Assembly: GCF_032190615.1 (NCBI RefSeq)
Contig: NZ_JAVLAT010000002.1
Span: 444,501 to 508,500, forward strand
Length of the DNA stretch: 64,000 nucleotides
Direction: 5' to 3'
Source of the DNA: Brucella pseudogrignonensis
GTDB lineage: Bacteria; Pseudomonadota; Alphaproteobacteria; Rhizobiales; Rhizobiaceae
Position numbers and translations under genes: made by a program. Positions within the stretch are counted from its first letter, which is position 1. Each line of letters starts with the position of its first letter. Positions 58,204 through 64,000 of the stretch are shown here, piece by piece. Under the pieces are notes generated by a model. It made no database searches, had not been told where the DNA came from, and saw only the letters and a list, made by a program, of their open reading frames with translations.

Positions 58204-59199
58204 TTAGTTTTTGTCAGGATTTGAAGGCTCCAGGCTATCTGGCTGCGTTTCTATTTTCGATGTTCCGGGAATGAAAGCGTCGAATGCTGCAAGGGTTTGT
58301 TCTCGATAAAAGTCGGCCTCTTGCAGCAGTTCGTGACGCGCCCCATCAATAACGACGAGTGAGACGTTACGCGTGCGCGCTGCGAGGCGTTCTGTGGCAG
58401 CAGTCGAGACGACTGTATCGGCACCGGCGGCGATAATGAGGACCGGCACCGTCGGTCCTTCGTAAAAGTCGGGTTGATGAATCCGCGATGCGGCACGCAA
58501 AGCATTACCGATCCAGTGAATAGTCGGGCCACCCAACGCCAGATTCGGATTGTTGCGAACAACTTCCATATTGCGTGCAAAGCGGACTGGATCGCTGGTG
58601 AGGGGATTGTTTTCAAATTGCCGCTCGCCGCGTATCCGCCCGCCAGCAGCATATTTTCGGCCCAACCCAAGCCAGCGCAGGGCCGTTGCCATGCGGCGCA
58701 TTTTATCATCACCGGATTGCAATGGGCGCAACCCCATCAGTGGTGCACACAGAACCATGCGGGTCACGCGTGATGTGAGCTTATGCATTGACGAATAGGT
58801 GATGAGTGCACCCGCTGAATGCGCCAGAACATAGAAGGGGGGCGGACAATCCGGGAGAACTATTTCAGTCAAAAACTGATCGAGATCGTCGGTATAATCG
58901 CTGAAATTTCGCACATAGCCGCGCATACGATCTTTAAGAAGCCGTTGAGACCCCCCCTGTCCGCGCCAGTCCATTGTCGCGACGGTGAAACCACGCGCAG
59001 TGAGGTCTGACATCGTTTCAAAGTATTTTTCGATAAATTCGTTGCGGCCCTGCAGCAGAATGACTGTTCCGCGTGAGGGCTTCACTTCTGACTTAAGAAT
59101 TGCGTAACGCAGATCAATGCCATCTTTGGCTTTAAATTGCCCTGATGTCGCTCCCACGGGAATTGGGTTCGCGTCGGTTTCAAAAAGAAATTCTGGCAT
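58204..59199 (-). CDS. Alpha/beta hydrolase, lysophospholipase (PldB)-like
   Basis: 331-residue serine hydrolase of the Hydrolase_4/lysophospholipase group. GTVILLQGRNEFIEKYFETM contains the oxyanion region, followed by DWRGQGGSQR, the nucleophile elbow VLAHSAGALITY, AAGADTVVS with the acidic residue, and ARHELLQEADFYR with the catalytic His. No signal peptide. It acts on monoacyl lipids by family analogy. It converges on hisN, and a strong terminator lies upstream, belonging to the next gene. Confidence 0.88.
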   Translation of the reverse strand: MPEFLFETDANPIPVGATSGQFKAKDGIDLRYAILKSEVKPSRGTVILLQGRNEFIEKYFETMSDLTARGFTVATMDWRGQGGSQRLLKDRMRGYVRNFSDYTDDLDQFLTEIVLPDCPPPFYVLAHSAGALITYSSMHKLTSRVTRMVLCAPLMGLRPLQSGDDKMRRMATALRWLGLGRKYAAGGRIRGERQFENNPLTSDPVRFARNMEVVRNNPNLALGGPTIHWIGNALRAASRIHQPDFYEGPTVPVLIIAAGADTVVSTAATERLAARTRNVSLVVIDGARHELLQEADFYREQTLAAFDAFIPGTSKIETQPDSLEPSNPDKN

Positions 59200-59261
59200 T
59201 CAAACTGCGGCCCCAATTAAAATTACACACCAGTATAGTCGAATAAACAATTATAAAAAGT

Positions 59262-59291
59262 AACCGGAAGTTTGCGAGCAAACTTCCGGTT
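59262..59291 (-). terminator. Intrinsic terminator of the Gly/Asp/Arg-rich protein gene
   Basis: Perfect 14-base arms (59262-59275 and 59278-59291) with a minimal loop; on the minus strand ACTTTTTATAA follows. It lies 58 bases past the stop at 59350 and insulates it from the downstream hydrolase gene. Confidence 0.9.
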
Positions 59292-59349
59292 CAGAATACA
59301 GCCTGTGCAAGGGACGTTACACAGACTGATCTTTCAAAATCAGACTAAG

Positions 59350-59799
59350 TTACCAGCCGCGACCAACGCGGCGTTCATCAATGATGCGGCCGCTGAACGC
59401 GTCAACAACGACGATCACGCGGCGACCATTTGGGCGGGTTGCTTTGACGAGATAAGCTCCGCGTTCACGGCGCATATCGCCAACATCATAGCCCCGGCGT
59501 TGCAGTGAACGCGCAATCTGGCGAGGGCCTAAAATTTCCGGACGTCCATAGCCGTCGCCCCAGCCGGGCCCGCGACCTGGGCCACGATTGTGCCCGCGAT
59601 CTGGGCCTCTGTCATATCCACGATCCGGCCCATCCCAGTCGGGACGTGGTCCGCCGCGTGGCGGCATGGGTGGACGATAACCGTCATCATCGTAATATTG
59701 AACCTGAACACGCAGGCCGTTATCGGCTGCATGGGACGTGGTCGCAATTCCGGTTGCGACGGTGGCAAGTGCGGCAAAAGCAAGAAAAGCTTTTTTCAT
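59350..59799 (-). CDS. Secreted Gly/Asp/Arg/Pro-rich protein with PepSY-like C-terminus
   Basis: 149 residues from ATG 59799 (AAAGGATC upstream). Signal peptide MKKAFLAFAALATVATGIATTSHA. The middle is low complexity with repeats of GPDRG, GRGPG and DRGHN type (about residues 45-85). The C-terminal about 60 residues (ILGPRQIARSLQRRGYDVGDMRRERGAYLVKATRPNGRRVIVVVDAFSGRIIDERR) resemble PepSY-like domains that inhibit proteases or bind ligands. The extension to 59919 is rejected. Function unknown. Confidence 0.8.
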   Translation of the reverse strand: MKKAFLAFAALATVATGIATTSHAADNGLRVQVQYYDDDGYRPPMPPRGGPRPDWDGPDRGYDRGPDRGHNRGPGRGPGWGDGYGRPEILGPRQIARSLQRRGYDVGDMRRERGAYLVKATRPNGRRVIVVVDAFSGRIIDERRVGRGW

Positions 59800-60035
59800 A
59801 ACCGTGATCCTTTGATGAACCCACTTTTCAGCGGGCATAGTGGGACAATAGCCCCAAGCATCTGAACGCTCGCCAAAGATGATGTTCATTTTGGGTTCAT
59901 TGGATGGCGTACCCCCCAATTTCCGGGGTCCAAGCGATCAGGAGTTGTTACGGCAAGTGATAAGCCGTGTAACTGTATTGGCTGTGCTCATACGCGGCTC
60001 TGGGAGAATTTTATACGAGACACGTTAAAATCAGT

Positions 60036-60065
60036 CTTGAAATGAAAAAGCGGTATTCCCAATTA
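60036..60065 (+). promoter_or_regulatory. RpoH (sigma-32)-like promoter of hsp20
   Basis: CTTGAAA at 60036-60042, 15-base spacer, CCCAATTA at 60058-60065. This fits the alphaproteobacterial heat-shock consensus (CTTGAA and CCCCATNT). Predicted start of transcription near 60072 leaves a leader of about 100 bases before the hsp20 start codon. Confidence 0.7.
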
Positions 60066-60071
60066 AGTTTT

Positions 60072-60175
60072 GCGGTCGCCGAGAACGGGATCGCCGGCAC
60101 AAAGAATTCGCCAGAATGGGAGTTCTGCCGCCAATATTGTGCATTCTTGTCGCTCTTAAGGAGGGCTTAAATATG
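60072..60175 (+). promoter_or_regulatory. ROSE-like RNA thermometer in the hsp20 leader
   Basis: The leader ends CATTCTTG, CGCTCTTAAGGAGGG and then the start codon. The pattern of a C/U-rich strand (TTCTTGxCGCTC) facing AGGAGGG is the hallmark of ROSE elements that hide the ribosome binding site at low temperature in rhizobial small heat-shock genes. A GCCGCC-containing hairpin lies upstream. The identification rests on sequence pattern and on context; folding was not computed. Confidence 0.6.
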
Positions 60176-60646
60176 CGTCACGTAGATTTTTCTCCACTTT
60201 ATCGTTCCACCGTTGGGTTTGATCGTCTCTTCTCCTCGATGCTCGACACGCTTGCATCGCCAGAAGGTTCACAGTCTTATCCGCCCTATAATATTGAGCG
60301 GACCGGTGAGACCACCTATCGCATCACAATGGCTGTTGCAGGCTTCTCTGAAAGCGAACTCGAAATCGAAGCTCATCGTAATCAGTTGACCGTGAAGGGC
60401 CAGAAGGCCGAAAATGATGATTCTGAAACCGGTGAAGTGCTTTATCGCGGCATTGCTTCGCGTGCTTTCGAGCGCCGCTTCCAGCTCGCAGACTTTGTTG
60501 AAGTTGCGGGCGCCAGCCTTAAAAATGGTTTGCTCCACATCGATCTGAAGCGCGAAATCCCTGAACAGATGAAGCCGCGCAAGATTGAAGTCAGCAATTC
60601 TTCTGCGGCCGATGCTCAGCAGATTGAGGCGAAAACCGCCCACTAA
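60173..60646 (+). CDS. Small heat-shock protein, Hsp20/IbpA family
   Basis: 157-residue alpha-crystallin-type chaperone. ATG at 60173 with AGGAGG upstream; the frame from 60116 is rejected. N-terminal MRHVDFSPLYRSTVGFDRLFSSMLD, then the alpha-crystallin domain (about 35-130; YNIERTGETTYRITMAVAGFSESELEIEAH, IASRAFERRFQLADFVEVAGASLKNGLLHIDLKREIP with the GLL motif), then EQMKPRKIEV carrying the C-terminal I-x-V anchor. It prevents aggregation of unfolded proteins. Controlled by an RpoH-like promoter and probably a ROSE thermometer. Confidence 0.93.
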   Translation: MRHVDFSPLYRSTVGFDRLFSSMLDTLASPEGSQSYPPYNIERTGETTYRITMAVAGFSESELEIEAHRNQLTVKGQKAENDDSETGEVLYRGIASRAFERRFQLADFVEVAGASLKNGLLHIDLKREIPEQMKPRKIEVSNSSAADAQQIEAKTAH

Positions 60647-60672
60647 TCTCTGTTGAGATTCTATAAAGAAAG

Positions 60673-60697
60673 CGGCGCATTCAGCGCCGTTTTTTTT
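60673..60697 (+). terminator. Intrinsic terminator of hsp20
   Basis: Six-base GC stem (CGGCGC 60673-60678, GCGCCG 60684-60689) with ATTCA loop followed by eight T residues (60690-60697), 27 bases past the stop codon. Confidence 0.93.
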
Positions 60698-60698
60698 G

Positions 60699-61760
60699 TT
60701 AGGCGATAAGCTTGCCAAACTGATCGACTTCTTCTTCCGTATTGGCAAAGCTTGTCACAAAGCGCGCGAAGATTTCGCCTTCGCTGATGCGGTTGACTTC
60801 CGAATGCGGCGGGTTCCAATCATAGAATATCGCGCCAGCGTCACGCAGGCGGTCATAGACTGATTGTTTCATGATTGCGAAAACTTCATTGGCTTCCGGC
60901 TTCCAAGCCAGACGCATCTGACTGGATGCATCGATGTGACGGGCGAGACGTGCGGAAAGCGCATTGGAATGCTTTGCCAGTTCAATCCAAAGATCGTCCG
61001 CCAGATAGGCATCAAACTGCGCTGCAATGAAGCGTGTTTTTGAGAAAAGCTGTGCGGCGCGTTTGCGGATAAACGGTAAATCGCGTGCGCGGGCAGGGTC
61101 CATGAAGACGAGCGCTTCCGCACACCAACAACCATTCTTCGTACCGCCAAAGGAAACAATGTCGACGCCCTGCTTCCATGTCATTTCTGCAGGCGTCATA
61201 TCGAGCGACACCAGCGCATTTGCAAAACGGGCACCATCCATATGCAGCGGCAGGCCTGCACCGCGGCAGATTTCCGAAATCGTCGAGATGTGTTCCGGCT
61301 GATAAAGCGTGCCAACTTCGGTCGCCTGCGTGATACTGACCGCCATTGGCTGACCGGCATGCACGAAAGCTGGATTAAAGCGTTTGAGCTCGCGTTTCAG
61401 AAGCTCAGGATCGATACGACCCATCGCGCCATCAATCGGATGCAGACGCGCACCGCCGGTGAAATATTCCGGCGCGCCGCATTCATCTTCAATAACATGG
61501 GCCTCACGATGCACAAGTGAAACACCGCCGGGACGATTGACACTGGCGAGCGCCAAGGAGTTGGCGGCTGTGCCTGTGCCGACAAAGAAGACCGCGACTT
61601 CACGCTCGAACAATTCGTTGAAACGCTGTTCGACGCGTTTGTCGATTTCGCTGGCACCATAGGCCGCAGCAAATCCGTTTGCATGAAGGGAAAGACTCTC
61701 AGCAATTTTCGGGTGGGCGCCTGCCCAATTGTCTGAAGCAAAATGCACGTTGTTCTCCAC
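60699..61760 (-). CDS. Low-specificity L-threonine aldolase
   Basis: 353-residue PLP enzyme that cleaves threonine or allo-threonine to glycine and acetaldehyde. The fold-type I features are visible: FVGTGTAANSLALAS, HREAHVIEDECGAPEYFTGG, LHMDGARFANALVSL (PLP-binding Asp) and SFGGTKNGCW (Schiff-base Lys). Length and sequence match bacterial threonine aldolases. It stands between the hsp20 terminator and a long gene-free region, so it is likely monocistronic. Confidence 0.92.
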   Translation of the reverse strand: MENNVHFASDNWAGAHPKIAESLSLHANGFAAAYGASEIDKRVEQRFNELFEREVAVFFVGTGTAANSLALASVNRPGGVSLVHREAHVIEDECGAPEYFTGGARLHPIDGAMGRIDPELLKRELKRFNPAFVHAGQPMAVSITQATEVGTLYQPEHISTISEICRGAGLPLHMDGARFANALVSLDMTPAEMTWKQGVDIVSFGGTKNGCWCAEALVFMDPARARDLPFIRKRAAQLFSKTRFIAAQFDAYLADDLWIELAKHSNALSARLARHIDASSQMRLAWKPEANEVFAIMKQSVYDRLRDAGAIFYDWNPPHSEVNRISEGEIFARFVTSFANTEEEVDQFGKLIA

Positions 61761-62389
61761 CGTCTTGATGAGTTTTCTGAAAGGTCTATAGCCGGACTCG
61801 GTAACGGGTGTAAGGTCTGTAAGCGCTAAAAATCAGGCCGTATCTGTCTCTTTTTTTAGCGGGATGTCTAAGTTTAAAGCCGTGCCAAACTGACGCATTT
61901 GGTGTGTAGCGCAACTAAACATTATTTAATGTAAGTTATACGATATTTTATTTCGCAATAGGCTTAAAAAAATCACGTTTCCATCTTGTGAGCGAATTTG
62001 AATTCTGTCATACGTTATTAGGACAGCAATGCTGACTAATTCACCATTGCTGTCCAATTATCACTGTGATTATCAGGATTTTTCATCAGATTATCCGACG
62101 GTCGCAGAAAGAAGGTGTCGTGCAGATCGGGACAACCCGGCAGAATACGGCACTGAATAAGACAGGGGAGTTTGGTGCGCCGCAATGCGGGCCGAGGTCA
62201 CTTGTAGAGCCTGAAAGACTAAGGCGAGAAAACAATATTCCATTCGATGGTTATGCCATCGGCCATGGAACGTCGTCTAACGCCTTTTCGATAAGGCTAT
62301 CCATACACTTAAATCAGTTACGGAACGAATAGCCGTTCCGGTACATTATCGTATCGCGCAGGGTTGCGCGCTTATTGGAGGGAATGACG
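61761..62389. other. 629-base region upstream of gltB, with two hairpins
   Basis: No gene is supported; a frame at 62066-62332 (88 codons) has no recognisable features. A perfect 11-base hairpin (GGACAGCAATG 62021-62031, complement 62045-62055) and a 7-base one just upstream of gltB (62321-62327 and 62334-62340) could belong to a leader or regulatory region of the glutamate synthase gene, where nitrogen control would be expected. No NtrC site was recognised. Confidence 0.5.
62321..62340 (+). promoter_or_regulatory. Small hairpin in the gltB leader
   Basis: Perfect 7-base stem (CGGAACG 62321-62327, complement 62334-62340) about 50 bases before the gltB start codon. Too short and without T-run for termination; may be part of the leader. 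Confidence 0.4.
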
Positions 62390-64000
62390 ATGCCGCATTT
62401 GACGCCATCTGTATCGCATGTGGATTTACACAACGGTCAGAACGGATCGGTCAAAGCTGCGACCAATTCCACCAACACAACCCGAAAAACGCGAACTTCG
62501 GCGGGTACGCCCCCCGCCCAAGGCCTCTATGATCCGCGCAATGAACGCGACGCCTGCGGCGTCGGCTTCATCGCGCATATGAAGGGCCAGAAGTCGCATC
62601 AGGTTGTCGAAAACGGCCTCAAGATGCTGGAAAACCTCACCCATCGTGGTGCGGTTGGCGCCGACTCTCTGATGGGCGATGGTGCGGGCATACTGGTCCA
62701 GATTCCAGATCGCTTTTTCCGCGAAGAAATGGCGCGTCAGGGCATCGACCTGCCGCAGCCGGGCCATTATGCCGTAGGCTATTTGTTCATGCCGCGCGAT
62801 GCGGAATTGCGTGGGCATATCGAAGAGATCATTAAGGAAGTCATCGGCTCAGAAGGCCAGATCTTTATCGGTTTCCGTCAGGTGCCGGTTGACAATTCCT
62901 CGCTTTCAAAAGCCCCGGATATTGCTGCAACCGAGCCATCTCACGTTCAGGTTTTCATCGGTCGCAACGCGACCATCGAAACCGATGATGAATTTGAACG
63001 CCGTCTGTTCGTGCTGCGCAAGGTTATTTCCAACCGCATCTATCAGGAAAACGACGGCGACGATAAGGGCTTCTATATCGTCTCCATGTCGGCGCGTACC
63101 GTTGTTTATAAGGGCATGTTCCTGGCCTATCAGGTTGGTGCCTATTACAACGATCTGAAAGATCCGCGTTTTGAAAGTGCTGTGGCGCTCGTTCACCAGC
63201 GCTTTTCAACCAACACTTTCCCATCATGGCGGCTGGCGCATCCTTATCGTATGGTTGCGCATAATGGCGAAATCAACACGTTGCGAGGCAACGTCAACTG
63301 GATGGCGGCCCGTCAGGCGTCGGTGGATTCGGAGCTGTTCGGCAACGACATCTCCAAACTCTGGCCGATTTCCTACGAAGGTCAGTCGGATACGGCTTGC
63401 TTTGATAACGCGCTCGAATTTCTGCATCAGGGCGGCTACAGCCTCGCCCATGCGATGATGATGCTGATCCCGGAAGCATGGTCGGGCAACAAGCTGATGT
63501 CGGACGAACGCCGCGCGTTCTACGAATATCATGCCGCTCTCATGGAGCCATGGGATGGTCCTGCTGCCGTTGCCTTTACCGATGGTCGCCAGATTGGTGC
63601 GACGCTGGACCGTAACGGTCTGCGTCCGGCCCGTTATATCGTTACCGACGACGATTTTGTCATTCTGGCTTCGGAAGCAGGAGTTTTGCCTGTCGAAGAG
63701 AAGAAGGTCGTCAAGAAGTGGCGTCTTCAGCCGGGCCGTATGCTGCTCATCGATATGGAAGAAGGCCGCATCGTTTCGGATGAGGAAATCAAGTCACAGA
63801 TCGCACAGAAGCATCCCTACAAGCAGTGGCTTTCCAACACGCAGCTTATTCTGGAAGACCTGAACCCGGTTGAGCCTCGCGCGCTACGCAAGGATGTAAG
63901 CCTCCTCGACCGTCAGCAGTCATTCGGTTACAGTCAGGAAGACACCAAACTTCTGATGTCGCCAATGGCCACAACGGGTCAGGAAGCCATCGGCTCGATG
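62390..64000 (+). CDS. gltB: Glutamate synthase large subunit, partial at window end
   Basis: N-terminal 537 codons of the large subunit of NADPH-dependent glutamate synthase, which transfers the amide of glutamine to 2-oxoglutarate. The frame is open from 62384/62390 to the window end. With ATG 62390 (GGAGGG seven bases upstream) the nucleophile is Cys56 in RNERDACGVGFIAHM; the 55 residues before it form the propeptide removed in maturation. Class II glutaminase features follow: LTHRGAVGADSLMGDGAGI, QRFSTNTFPSWRLAHPYRMVAHNGEINT, SDTACFDNALEFL. The end, SPMATTGQEAIGSM, starts the central region. The start could also be the overlapping ATG at 62384. Confidence 0.96.
   Translation, partial: MPHLTPSVSHVDLHNGQNGSVKAATNSTNTTRKTRTSAGTPPAQGLYDPRNERDACGVGFIAHMKGQKSHQVVENGLKMLENLTHRGAVGADSLMGDGAGILVQIPDRFFREEMARQGIDLPQPGHYAVGYLFMPRDAELRGHIEEIIKEVIGSEGQIFIGFRQVPVDNSSLSKAPDIAATEPSHVQVFIGRNATIETDDEFERRLFVLRKVISNRIYQENDGDDKGFYIVSMSARTVVYKGMFLAYQVGAYYNDLKDPRFESAVALVHQRFSTNTFPSWRLAHPYRMVAHNGEINTLRGNVNWMAARQASVDSELFGNDISKLWPISYEGQSDTACFDNALEFLHQGGYSLAHAMMMLIPEAWSGNKLMSDERRAFYEYHAALMEPWDGPAAVAFTDGRQIGATLDRNGLRPARYIVTDDDFVILASEAGVLPVEEKKVVKKWRLQPGRMLLIDMEEGRIVSDEEIKSQIAQKHPYKQWLSNTQLILEDLNPVEPRALRKDVSLLDRQQSFGYSQEDTKLLMSPMATTGQEAIGSM

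Noticed and set aside
62066..62332. 88-codon frame upstream of gltB
   Set aside because: No recognised features and no ribosome binding site; left as gene-free leader.
62426..62818. 130-codon minus-strand frame inside gltB
   Set aside because: Antisense shadow of the glutamate synthase frame, which is open across the whole interval with conserved motifs.
1..64000. CRISPR arrays, restriction-modification, retron or phage modules
   Set aside because: No evenly spaced direct repeats, Cas, reverse transcriptase, methylase-endonuclease pairs or phage structural genes are visible in any frame.

Overview
The window looks like chromosomal DNA of an alphaproteobacterium of the Brucellaceae (Brucella/Ochrobactrum type). 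The basis is an Omp2-family porin with a TTG start, a PodJ-like polarity protein, CpdR, the suhB/MmgR-type small RNA beside hisN, the acetylated-dipeptide osmolyte (NAGGN) genes, and a heme uptake locus of the rhizobial/Brucella kind. This is recognition from family knowledge; no database was searched. The sequence starts inside a response-regulator gene and ends inside gltB.

Positions 1-8.5 kb look accessory: a two-component system coupled to a MsbA-like ABC exporter, an Omp2-like porin, and an eptA-dgkA pair for lipid A phosphoethanolamine addition. The stretch ends in debris of an IS6-family and an IS21-family element next to the 3' end of tRNA-Thr(CGT), a likely island or rearrangement boundary. 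From about 9 kb the content is core-like: nitronate monooxygenase, a membrane-anchored unknown protein, and the four-gene DNA repair set (ATP-dependent ligase, MBL exonuclease, Lhr-like helicase, PdeM phosphoesterase) arranged as two divergent pairs. TIGR02186/TauE, two unknown genes, a PodJ-like protein, an MFS transporter and an AT-rich AraC regulator follow.

Positions 26.2-37.3 kb hold eight co-oriented genes: M42 peptidase, oligopeptide-type ABC transporter (including a permease-ATPase fusion), GntR regulator, asnO and ngg. I read this as a make, import and degrade module for the osmoprotectant N-acetylglutaminylglutamine amide. An EAL phosphodiesterase lies across a divergent intergenic region that carries a 21-bp-arm perfect palindrome. 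Positions 39.5-45.9 kb form a heme/iron locus: heme oxygenase, Rrf2 regulator, TonB, STN-type TonB-dependent receptor, FecR and a FecI-like sigma factor. The receptor is interrupted by a single amber codon.

Positions 46.6-52.5 kb carry a lipid gene cluster resembling E. coli ynbABCD: CdsA-like, PlsC, a small membrane protein, a PAP2/dual-specificity phosphatase fusion, a hydrolase/methyltransferase fusion, and a divergent CDP-alcohol phosphatidyltransferase. It predicts an uncharacterised phospholipid-like product and is my main candidate for an undescribed system. The rest of the window holds bphO-bphP, tRNA-Val(GAC), cpdR, an N-formylglutamate amidohydrolase, the suhB-type sRNA, hisN, a lysophospholipase-like hydrolase, an hsp20 gene with an RpoH-like promoter and a ROSE-like leader, threonine aldolase, and the start of gltB.
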